NCBI GenBank assembly: GCA_044226195.1
Contig: JBGAHO010000020.1
Coordinates: 1-64,000, forward strand
DNA: 64,000 nt
Direction: 5' to 3'
Source: RPQJ01 sp044226195
Lineage (GTDB): Bacteria > Pseudomonadota > Gammaproteobacteria > Steroidobacterales > Steroidobacteraceae
The notes beneath the pieces were generated by a model. That model was not told the DNA's origin. It did no database searches and worked only from the letters and a program-made list of their open reading frames with translations. Positions within the stretch are counted from its first letter, which is position 1. The number at the start of each line of letters is the position of its first letter. The translations under genes and the position numbers were made by a program. This document shows positions 28,634-40,356 of the stretch, piece by piece.

Positions 28634-28652
28634 TATAAAGACATCTTTATAT
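28633..28652 (+). promoter_or_regulatory. 20-bp palindromic operator, probable SahR-like autoregulatory site
   Basis: ATATAAAGACATCTTTATAT has two perfect 9-bp arms around a CA centre and ends two bases before the regulator's first ATG. Perfect arms of this length in AT-rich DNA next to an ArsR-family gene are typical of an autoregulatory operator. Regulation of the following metF-metH frame from the same site is inferred. Confidence 0.7.
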
Positions 28653-28654
28653 TT

Positions 28655-29572
28655 ATGACCATGGACGGAGCCTTCACAGACCTGCTGGGCCAGTTGCGTG
28701 CCGCCGCGGAACCGACGCGGCTGCGCATGCTCGCGATCCTGTCGCGGGGAGAGTTTTCGGTCGGGGAATTGACGCAGGTGCTGGGGCAGAGCCAGCCGCG
28801 CGTCTCGCGCCACCTGAAGCTGCTGGACGACTGCGGCCTGCTCGAGCGCTTCCGTGAACAGCACTGGATCTACTACCGCGTGCCGGCCGACTCCGCCGGC
28901 GGCCGCCTCGTCCGCCAGTTGCTGGCCGGCGTCGATGCGACGGATCCCGTGCTGGCGCAGGACGCGGTCAGTGTCGCCGCGCTGCTGGAGCAGCGGGCCC
29001 GTCGCGGCGGCCTGCCCGCCGATGCCGACGTACCGCGCCCGTACGAGCGACTGGCCCGCGCGCTGGGCCCCGAAATCGGCGTGTCACCGGTGGACGCGCT
29101 GCTCTATTTCGGCGGTGCGCCCGCCGGGATGATCACGCCGCTGGCCGCACGCGCGCGCCGTATCGTGGGCATGCACCCGGATCGCGCGGAAGTGCAGCGG
29201 GCGCGCGCGGAGCTGCATTCGCGGGGTTACAGCCACTGCGTCCTGCAGCAGGGCGGACTGCGGTCGCTGCCGCATGCCTCGGCCAGCTTCGACGTCGCGT
29301 TACTCGATGGCGCGCTGCTGGACGATCCGCGGCCGGGGACGGCCCTGCGCGAGGTGGGTCGCGTGCTCCGTCCGGGCGGTCGCCTGCTGCTGGTCGAGGA
29401 CTACGACGCGCTCGATGCCCGTTGCGCCACGGACCATCCCCTGTCGCGGGTCCGTGGCTGGCTGGCGGAGGCGGGGCTCGCGTGCCTGCGTCTGCGGCCG
29501 ATCGATCTGGAAGGTTTGCACCTGCTGCTCGCCGTCGCGGCCACACAGCCCGCGGCGGGCCTGGCCGCCTGA
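28655..29572 (+). CDS. ArsR-family regulator with C-terminal methyltransferase-like domain (SahR-like)
   Basis: This is a two-domain transcription factor of 305 residues. Residues 1-95 form an ArsR winged helix (AEPTRLRMLAILSRGEFSVGELTQVL, then QPRVSRHLKLLDDCGLLERF, with HWIYYRVP as the wing). Residues 140-290 form a class I SAM-dependent methyltransferase fold, with SFDVALLDGALLDD and VGRVLRPGGRLLLVEDYD. SahR regulators of Proteobacteria share this architecture, sense S-adenosylhomocysteine and repress methionine-cycle genes. The gene directly upstream of metF-metH supports that reading. Two in-frame ATGs (28655 and 28661) are possible starts, and neither has a strong Shine-Dalgarno. An alternative is a plain ArsR/methyltransferase fusion with another ligand. 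Confidence 0.82.
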   Translation: MTMDGAFTDLLGQLRAAAEPTRLRMLAILSRGEFSVGELTQVLGQSQPRVSRHLKLLDDCGLLERFREQHWIYYRVPADSAGGRLVRQLLAGVDATDPVLAQDAVSVAALLEQRARRGGLPADADVPRPYERLARALGPEIGVSPVDALLYFGGAPAGMITPLAARARRIVGMHPDRAEVQRARAELHSRGYSHCVLQQGGLRSLPHASASFDVALLDGALLDDPRPGTALREVGRVLRPGGRLLLVEDYDALDARCATDHPLSRVRGWLAEAGLACLRLRPIDLEGLHLLLAVAATQPAAGLAA

Positions 29573-29594
29573 GCGGGCGCTCGAGGAGTCGACG

Positions 29595-34115
<4,521 letters not shown>

Positions 34116-34157
34116 GACGCGCGACGCCTGATCGCGGGCGCCGTGCGATGCATCGAA

Positions 34158-34195
34158 GGCGGGAGCCCGGCCCGCGCCGGACTCCCGCCCGTCTT
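34158..34195. terminator. Hairpin terminator between metF-metH and the convergent outer-membrane protein gene
   Basis: GGCGGGAG pairs with CTCCCGCC, with an inner CCGG/CCGG pair and a GC-rich loop, giving about 12 paired bases with one mismatch. A short GTCTT follows on the plus strand. It sits 42 nt after the metF-metH stop and just before the stop of the minus-strand gene, so it could serve both. Confidence 0.65.
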
Positions 34196-34200
34196 GCGAC

Positions 34201-34785
34201 CTACTTGCCGAAATTCCAGCGGACGTTCACCCCGTAGGTGTTGGCGTCGCTGCCGAACTCGCCTTCGAGGCCGGCGGCGAACTGCGGCGTGAAGTAGTAG
34301 CGCGCCGCGATGCCGAACGTGGTGTCGTCACCCGAGTCGTTCAGGTCCATGTAGTTGACCGAGCCGTCGATCTCGAAGTCCTGCGCGAGGCGTCCGCGCA
34401 TGCCGACGCCGAGCAGGTAGCCGTCGTCGTCGACGTTCGGGCCCGGCACCTCGAGCTGGGCGTGCGCGTAGGCGGCCTTGCCGTAGAGATCGATGTTGCG
34501 CGCGATCGGCCACGCGTAGCCCGCGCCGACCTGGTACTGCTCCAGCCCGACGTCCGAGCCGAAGATCGACGTGCTCTGGTTGGCGTAGTTGCCGAACATG
34601 AACACGTGCGGCGTGATCTCGAACGAGCCCCTGAGCGCGAAGCCATCCACGTCCTTGTCGAAGTTGTCGATGTCGGTGTTGACGTAGGCCCCTTCGAGGT
34701 ACGAGTAGCTGAAGCCGTCGGCGTGCGCGAACGCGGGCACGAGGGCAGCGGTGGCGATCAGGGAAGAAACGATCTTGAAGCGCAT
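34201..34785 (-). CDS. Small outer-membrane beta-barrel protein
   Basis: This 194-residue protein has a clear signal peptide (cut at AFAHA-DG) and a mature part of amphipathic strands rich in Tyr and Phe, such as FSYSYLEGAYVNTDIDNFD, FMFGNYANQ and YQVGAGYAWPIARN. It ends in the terminal strand YGVNVRWNFGK. This is the pattern of 8-stranded OmpA/opacity-type barrels, and the specific role is unknown. AAGGAG lies a few bases before ATG 34785. It has its own promoter in the 256-bp divergent gap, where an inverted repeat GCGTTG...CAACGC (34896-34915) is visible. Confidence 0.82.
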   Translation of the reverse strand: MRFKIVSSLIATAALVPAFAHADGFSYSYLEGAYVNTDIDNFDKDVDGFALRGSFEITPHVFMFGNYANQSTSIFGSDVGLEQYQVGAGYAWPIARNIDLYGKAAYAHAQLEVPGPNVDDDGYLLGVGMRGRLAQDFEIDGSVNYMDLNDSGDDTTFGIAARYYFTPQFAAGLEGEFGSDANTYGVNVRWNFGK

Positions 34786-34987
34786 GATTGCTCCTTGGAT
34801 GACGGCGCCCAACACGGGCGCCTCCGGATGGCCTCCAGGACGGAGTGCCTGAGCGTTGGAGGCCGGCGCCGTGGTCGAAGTTCCACGTCCGTCGTGCGTT
34901 GCTTTTCGACAACGCGGGCGCACAGGGCGCTGCTCCAATCGCTCCGGCTTCGCCGAAGGTCTCCCGCACTAACGCGCGCCGCCGGAG

Positions 34988-35015
34988 TTGGCTGACACGC
35001 GGACTCAGGTACGAT
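34988..35015 (+). promoter_or_regulatory. Predicted promoter of the amidohydrolase gene
   Basis: TTGGCT (34988-34993) and TACGAT (35010-35015) are spaced by 16 nt and lie 26 nt before the ATG at 35042. A purine-rich GGGGGAAG sits just before the start codon. Confidence 0.5.
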
Positions 35016-35041
35016 GCGGGCTCCAGTGCCGGGGGAAGCCC

Positions 35042-36748
35042 ATGTCCACGATTCGACGGAATCTCTTTGCAGTCGGCGTGCTCGCCTGTGCCGCCGCCGC
35101 GCGTGCATTCGCCGCGGTGCCCGACCTGCCGCCGGAGCGTTATGACACGATCATCCGCCACGGGCTCGTGTACGACGGCACGGGGCAACCGGCGCGCCGG
35201 GCCGACGTCGGCCTGCGTGGCGATCGAATCGCGACCGTCGGGGATCTCTCGCACGCGGCGGCGACCACCGAGATCGATGCGACCGGCCGGGCCGTCGCCC
35301 CGGGTTTCATCAACGTGCTCTCGTGGGCCGGCGTCTCGCTGATCGCCGATGGCCGCGGCATGAGCGACGTGAAGCAGGGCGTGACGCTCGAGATCATGGG
35401 CGAGGGCGATTCCGGTGGTCCGCTCAACGAGGCCATGAAGGCACGCTGGCTCGCGAAGCAGGGCGACGTGAAGTTCCCGATCGACTGGACCAGCTTCGGG
35501 GGTTTCCTCGACGCGCTGGTGCGCCGGGGCATCTCGCCGAACGTGGCGTCCTTCGTCGGCGCGACCACGGTGCGCGAGTACGTGCTCGGCGAGGACGACA
35601 TCGACCCGACGCCGGCCCAGCTCGCCCAGATGCAGGATCTCGTGCGCCAGTCGATGCGCGAAGGCGCGCTCGGCGTGGGCAGCTCGCTCATCTACGCGCC
35701 GGCCTACTTCGCCGAGACGCCGGAGCTGATCGCGCTCGCCCGGGCCGCGGCTGAGTCCGGCGGCGGGTACGTCTCGCACGTGCGCAACGAGAGCTATCGG
35801 CTGAACGATGCCATCGGCGAGCTGATCGAGATCACGCGCGCCGCGGGTGGGCATGGCGAGGCCTACCACCTGAAGGCGGCGGGTGAGGCCAACTGGGGCC
35901 GCATGGCCAGCGCGATCGCGCAGATCGAGGCCGCGCGGCGCGCGGGCGTCGACGTGGGGGCCAACATGTACACCTACACCGCCGGCTCGACGGGACTGGA
36001 TGCGTCGATGCCGCTCTGGGTACAGGCGGGCGGGCTCGATGCCTGGGTCGCGCGACTGAAGGACCCGGCGCTGCGGGCCCGCGTGATCCAGGACATCCGC
36101 ACGCCGCCGGCGGGCGAGGAGAACCTGTTCCGCACCGCGGGCTCGCCGGATCGCGTGCTGTTCGTCGGGTTCAGGAATCCCGCGCTCAAGCCGCTCACGG
36201 GCAAGACGCTGGCCGAGGTGATGAAGCTGCGCGGCACCAGCGCGGAGGAGACCATCGTCGACCTCGTCGCCGAGGACCACTCGCGCGTGCAGACGATTTA
36301 TTTCCTGATGAGCGAGGACAACGTGAAGCTCGGCCTCGCGCAGCCCTGGGTCAGCCTCGGGTCGGATGCCGAGGCACTGGCGCCGGAGGGCGTGTTCCTG
36401 AAATCCAGCACGCATCCGCGCGCCTACGGCAATTTCGCGCGGCTGCTCGGCCGGTACGTGCGCGACGAGCACGTGATGCCGCTGGAGGAGGCGGTGCGGC
36501 GTCTCACGCGGCTGCCGGCGACGAACTGGAAGCTGAAGGACCGCGGCTGCCTCGACCCGCAGTGCTACGCCGACGTCGTGGTCTTCGATCCGGCGACGAT
36601 TGCCGATCGCGCGACCTTCGATCAGCCGCGCCAGTACGCCGTCGGCGTCGAGCACGTGTTCGTGAACGGCGTCGCGGTGATCCGCAACGGCGAGCACACC
36701 GGCGCCACTCCGGGTCGCGTCGTGCGCGGGCCCGGCTACCGGCCGTAG
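35042..36748 (+). CDS. Exported D-aminoacylase-like amidohydrolase lacking the HxH metal motif
   Basis: This 568-residue protein has an N-terminal signal peptide (residues 1-25) and the composite domain of N-acyl-D-amino-acid deacylases: DTIIRHGLVYDGTGQPARRADVGLRGDRIA, then a TIM barrel with EIMGEGDSGGPL, YVSHVRNESY, YHLKAAG and LGSDAEALAP, then a C-terminal beta-sandwich (YADVVVFDPATI). At the place where metal-dependent members have APGFIDxHxH, this protein reads VAPGFINVLSW, so both histidines of that motif are missing. The EIMGEG region and two later histidine sites remain. It may bind one metal or act on a different substrate. It lies 23 nt before creB. Confidence 0.82.
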   Translation: MSTIRRNLFAVGVLACAAAARAFAAVPDLPPERYDTIIRHGLVYDGTGQPARRADVGLRGDRIATVGDLSHAAATTEIDATGRAVAPGFINVLSWAGVSLIADGRGMSDVKQGVTLEIMGEGDSGGPLNEAMKARWLAKQGDVKFPIDWTSFGGFLDALVRRGISPNVASFVGATTVREYVLGEDDIDPTPAQLAQMQDLVRQSMREGALGVGSSLIYAPAYFAETPELIALARAAAESGGGYVSHVRNESYRLNDAIGELIEITRAAGGHGEAYHLKAAGEANWGRMASAIAQIEAARRAGVDVGANMYTYTAGSTGLDASMPLWVQAGGLDAWVARLKDPALRARVIQDIRTPPAGEENLFRTAGSPDRVLFVGFRNPALKPLTGKTLAEVMKLRGTSAEETIVDLVAEDHSRVQTIYFLMSEDNVKLGLAQPWVSLGSDAEALAPEGVFLKSSTHPRAYGNFARLLGRYVRDEHVMPLEEAVRRLTRLPATNWKLKDRGCLDPQCYADVVVFDPATIADRATFDQPRQYAVGVEHVFVNGVAVIRNGEHTGATPGRVVRGPGYRP

Positions 36749-36771
36749 TCGCGAGTCGACGCGGAACGGGC

Positions 36772-37458
36772 ATGGCCACGATCCTGATTGCCGAGGACGA
36801 ACCGGCCATCGCCGAGACGGTCGCCTATGCCTTGCGTTCCGAAGGTCACGCCGCGGAACACGTGCTGCTCGGCGAGACGGTCGTACCGCGCGTGCGCGCG
36901 GGCGGCATCGACCTCGTCATCCTCGACGTCGGGCTGCCCGATGCCAGCGGCTTCGACGTTTGCCGTGCGCTGCGTGCGGCCAGTGACGTGCCGGTGATCT
37001 TCCTCACGGCGCGGGAGAGCGAGATCGATCGCGTGCTCGGGCTCGAGCTGGGCGCCGACGACTACGTCGTCAAGCCGTTCTCGCCGCGCGAACTCGTCGC
37101 GCGGGTCCGCGCGCAGTTGCGCCGGCGGTCGCCTTCGGCGCAGACACCGTGGGTCGTGACCGGGGCGTTCGAGATCGACCGGGACGGGCGCCGCGCACGG
37201 TACGGCGGCCAGCGGCTCGATCTCACGCGGTACGAATACGGCCTGCTCGAGGCGCTGCTCGAGCGGCCGGGCGCCGTGCTCTCCCGCGCGCAGCTGATGG
37301 ATCGCGTGTGGTCCGGCGCGCTCGAGAGCGGCGACCGCACGGTCGACACGCACGTGAAGACGTTGCGAGCGAAGCTGCGCGCCGTCGGCGGCGAGCCGGC
37401 CGAGGCGGCCGTCCGCACGCACCGTGGCATCGGCTATTCGCTCGAAGTCGACGGCTGA
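36772..37458 (+). CDS. creB: OmpR/PhoB-type response regulator CreB
   Basis: CreB is the DNA-binding partner of CreC. In enterics, Pseudomonas and Stenotrophomonas relatives it responds to carbon metabolism or to PBP inhibition. The 228-residue protein has a receiver domain with phospho-acceptor Asp52 (VILDVGLPDASGF), switch residues in FLTARES and VKPFSPRELVARV, and a C-terminal winged helix (LDLTRYEYGLLEALLERPGAVLSRAQLMDRVW). It is identified as CreB by its position before creC and creD and by the CreB tag upstream of creD. Confidence 0.9.
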   Translation: MATILIAEDEPAIAETVAYALRSEGHAAEHVLLGETVVPRVRAGGIDLVILDVGLPDASGFDVCRALRAASDVPVIFLTARESEIDRVLGLELGADDYVVKPFSPRELVARVRAQLRRRSPSAQTPWVVTGAFEIDRDGRRARYGGQRLDLTRYEYGLLEALLERPGAVLSRAQLMDRVWSGALESGDRTVDTHVKTLRAKLRAVGGEPAEAAVRTHRGIGYSLEVDG

Positions 37459-37464
37459 CCTCCC

Positions 37465-38904
37465 ATGCGGATCGGTCTGCGCATCCTGCTCGGCTATTTC
37501 CTCATCGTGGCGGTGGCGGCGCTGCTGCTCGGTCGCGTATTCGTGCAGGAGGTCAAGCCCGGTGTCCGGCAGGCGATGGAGGACACGCTGATCGACACCG
37601 CGAACCTGCTGGCGGCGCAGGCCGCGGACGACCTGCGCGCTGGGCAATTGGCGGACGGGCGGTTCGCGTCGAGCGTGCGCTCACTGACCGACCGCGACCT
37701 CGGCGCCGAGATCTGGGGCTTCACCAAGCGCCGCGTGAGTACGCGCGTCTACGTGACGGACGACCGGGGCATCGTGATCTTCGACTCGAGCGGCGCCGAC
37801 GTCGGGCGCGACTATTCGCGCTGGAACGACGTCTACCTCACGCTGCGGGGACGCTACGGCGCGCGCTCGACGCCCGCCGATCCGAACGACGAGACGTCCA
37901 CGGTGATGTACGTCGCGGCACCGATCGTCGATCGCAGCAAGGGCGCCGAGCGCATCATGGGCGTGCTGACGGTCGCCAAGCCCAACCAGTCCATCGCTCC
38001 GTTCATCGCCCGCAGCCAGCGCACGATCCTGCGCTGGGGCATGGTGCTGCTCGGCACCGCACTGGCCATCGGCCTGCTCGCCTCGTGGTGGCTGTCGCGC
38101 CAGCTCGGCATCCTGCGCCAGTACGCCGATGCCGTGACGGCCGGGGAGCGCGTCGCGCCGCCCGCGGTGCCGGGCGAGTTCGGCGACCTCGGCCGGGCAC
38201 TCGAGACCATGCGCGAGCGCCTCGAGGGCAAGCAGTACGTCGAGCAGTACGTGCATGCCCTCACGCACGAGCTGAAGAGCCCGATCGCGGCCATTCGCGG
38301 CAGCGCCGAACTGGTCGAGGCGGGCGCGGACACCATGCCGGCGGCCGATCGCGCGCGCTTCCTCGCGACCATCCGCGAGCAGGGCGACCGCATGGCCGAG
38401 ATGGTCGACAAGATGCTGGCGCTCGCCGCGGTCGAGCACCGGCAGGCGCTCGAGCAGCCTGACGTCGTGGACCTGGGTGCCGTGGTGCGCGAGGCCGTGC
38501 ATCGCCTCGATCCGAAGCTCGCGCGTCGCGGCATCGTCGTCCGCGATTCGGGCGTCGCGGCGTCCGTGCGCGGCGATGCGTTCCTGCTGCGGCAGGCGGT
38601 GATGAACCTCGTCGATAACGCCGCGGACTTCTCACCCGACGGCGCGGTGATCGAGGTGAGTGTCGAACACGACGGGTCGCGCTGCCGGATCGTGGTCGCG
38701 GATCGCGGGGCTGGGGTGCCCGAGTTCGCGCTGGCCCGCGCGTTCGACCGCTTCTACTCGCTGCCGCGCCCGGGCGGCGGCAGTCGCAGCAGCGGCCTCG
38801 GCCTCTGCTTCGTCGCGGAAGTGGCTGCGCTGCACGGCGGCAAGGCCACGCTCGGGCCGCGCGAGGGCGGTGGTGCCATGGCTGCGATCGACCTGCCGGG
38901 CTGA
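37465..38904 (+). CDS. creC: Two-component sensor kinase CreC
   Basis: This is a 479-residue inner-membrane histidine kinase with TM1 (residues 6-27), a large periplasmic domain containing RVYVTDDRGIVIFDSSG and DETSTVMYVAAPI, TM2 (about 190-210), a HAMP-like linker, the H-box at His268 (THELKSPIAAIRGSAEL), and an HATPase with VDNAADFSPDG, DRGAGVPEFALARAFDRFYS and SSGLGLCFVAEV. The CreC-type sensor domain and the creB-creC-creD order support the name. It starts 6 nt after creB. Confidence 0.92.
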   Translation: MRIGLRILLGYFLIVAVAALLLGRVFVQEVKPGVRQAMEDTLIDTANLLAAQAADDLRAGQLADGRFASSVRSLTDRDLGAEIWGFTKRRVSTRVYVTDDRGIVIFDSSGADVGRDYSRWNDVYLTLRGRYGARSTPADPNDETSTVMYVAAPIVDRSKGAERIMGVLTVAKPNQSIAPFIARSQRTILRWGMVLLGTALAIGLLASWWLSRQLGILRQYADAVTAGERVAPPAVPGEFGDLGRALETMRERLEGKQYVEQYVHALTHELKSPIAAIRGSAELVEAGADTMPAADRARFLATIREQGDRMAEMVDKMLALAAVEHRQALEQPDVVDLGAVVREAVHRLDPKLARRGIVVRDSGVAASVRGDAFLLRQAVMNLVDNAADFSPDGAVIEVSVEHDGSRCRIVVADRGAGVPEFALARAFDRFYSLPRPGGGSRSSGLGLCFVAEVAALHGGKATLGPREGGGAMAAIDLPG

Positions 38905-38905
38905 C

Positions 38906-38921
38906 TTCACCGTCGCTTCAC
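38906..38921 (+). promoter_or_regulatory. CreB-binding cre tag upstream of creD
   Basis: TTCACCGTCGCTTCAC matches TTCAC-N6-TTCAC exactly, the direct-repeat tag bound by CreB (blr-tag in Aeromonas). It starts two bases after the creC stop and 80 nt before the creD ATG, so creD should have its own CreB-activated promoter. Confidence 0.85.
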
Positions 38922-38985
38922 ACGGCCCCCATCCTGTCCACGCACGGGACGGGGACACTGGCGCCATTCCCACCCCGGAGGCGCT

Positions 38986-40317
38986 ATGCGACTGGCGATC
39001 AAGATTCTCACCATGCTCGGCCTGGGCCTCGTCGTGCTCGTGCCGGTGGCCATGATCCGCGGGACGGTGCAGGACCGGCAGCAGTATCAGGCGGAGGCGG
39101 TCGCGGAAGTGGCCCGCAGCACGGCCCGCGAGCAGACGATCGCCGGTCCCGTGCTCGTCGTGCCGTACACGGACACGACCGTCTACGAACTGAAGGACTC
39201 GAACGGCAAGGCTCGACGCGAGGTGTCCGAGCAGTCGGGCACCCTGGTGTATTTCGCGGACGACCTGGCGCTCAAGGGACAGATGCGCTCGCTGCCCCGC
39301 ATGCGCGGACTGTACGAGGTGCGCGTGTTCGAACTCGAATCGACGCTCGCGGCCTCTTTCCGCGTGACGGTGCCGCGCCCGAAGGAAGCGAACACGACGC
39401 GCGTGCCCGGTGAGCCGGTGCTGGGGATCGGCATCTCCGACGTGCGCGGTTTGGTCGGCGCGCCGACCCTGCACGTCGCGGGACGGCCGGTCGTGCTGCA
39501 ACAGGGCGCCGGGCGCGGCAACCTCGCCGGTGTCCACGCCACCCTGCCGGTGCCCGCGCTCGAGCAGCCGATGGCGTTCGACGTCGAATTCCGTTCGGTG
39601 CTGCAGGGCACGGAGAACCTCGCCGTGGCCCCGCTGGCGACGCGCAACCGCATCGCCATCGACTCCCCCTGGCCGCATCCGCTGTTCCACGGCGACTTCC
39701 TGCCGCGGCAGCGCGAGATCTCGGCGGACGGCTTCCGTGCGCAGTGGGACATTTCCTCGCTCGCGAGCAATGCGCAGGCGCAGGCACGGACGTGGCTGCA
39801 GGGTGGCGAGTCGCCCGTGACGTTGCAGGCGATCGGCATCTCGCTGGTCGACCCGGTCAACGTCTACTCGCAGGTCGACCGCGCCACCAAGTACGGCATG
39901 CTGTTCGTGCTGCTGACCTTCGTCGCCTTCTTCGTGTTCGAGCACCTGAAGCAGCTGCGCATCCACCCGATCCAGTACGCGCTGGTCGGCTTCGCGGTCG
40001 CGATCTTCTTCCTGCTGCTGCTGGCGCTGTCCGAGCGCATCGCGTTCTTCGCGGCCTATGCCGTGGCGGCCGTCGCCTGCGTGGGCCTGATCGGCTACTA
40101 CCTGCGGCACGTGCTCGGCGGGTGGCTGCGGGGCGCGGGTTTCGCGGGCCTGCTCGCGACGCTCTACGCGGCGCTGTACGGGCTGCTGATCAGCGAGGAC
40201 AACGCCATGGTGCTGGGCGCCGGGCTGCTGTTCCTCATCCTCGCCGCCGTCATGGTGCTGACGCGCAAGGTCGACTGGTACCGCGCGACCCTGCTGCCGC
40301 CGGCGCCGGCGGCCTGA
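38986..40317 (+). CDS. creD: Inner-membrane protein CreD
   Basis: CreD is the most strongly induced member of the Cre regulon. It affects envelope integrity and colicin or beta-lactam responses, but its biochemistry is unknown. The 443-residue protein has one N-terminal membrane helix (6-24), a large periplasmic domain beginning TIAGPVLVVPYTDTT and containing HPLFHGDFLPRQREISADGF, and a C-terminal block of about five membrane helices from residue 305 (YGMLFVLLTFVAFFVFE). A CreB tag lies in the 81-bp gap after creC. Confidence 0.93.
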   Translation: MRLAIKILTMLGLGLVVLVPVAMIRGTVQDRQQYQAEAVAEVARSTAREQTIAGPVLVVPYTDTTVYELKDSNGKARREVSEQSGTLVYFADDLALKGQMRSLPRMRGLYEVRVFELESTLAASFRVTVPRPKEANTTRVPGEPVLGIGISDVRGLVGAPTLHVAGRPVVLQQGAGRGNLAGVHATLPVPALEQPMAFDVEFRSVLQGTENLAVAPLATRNRIAIDSPWPHPLFHGDFLPRQREISADGFRAQWDISSLASNAQAQARTWLQGGESPVTLQAIGISLVDPVNVYSQVDRATKYGMLFVLLTFVAFFVFEHLKQLRIHPIQYALVGFAVAIFFLLLLALSERIAFFAAYAVAAVACVGLIGYYLRHVLGGWLRGAGFAGLLATLYAALYGLLISEDNAMVLGAGLLFLILAAVMVLTRKVDWYRATLLPPAPAA

Positions 40318-40354
40318 GGCCTCCGCGGGGCGGCGTGCCGGGTGCCGCCGCCTC
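40316..40354. terminator. GC-rich hairpin between convergent creD and the M28 peptidase
   Basis: GAGGC/GCCTC and an inner GGCGGC/GCCGCC can pair around the creD stop and the 39-bp convergent gap. No T-run follows on either side, so it would be at best a weak or Rho-assisted terminator. Confidence 0.4.
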
Positions 40355-40356
40355 GC

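Noticed and set aside
29573..29594. Riboswitch (SAM, SAH or B12) before metF-metH
   Set aside because: Only 22 bases separate the regulator and metF, too few for a riboswitch. Control is more likely by the palindrome at 28633-28652.
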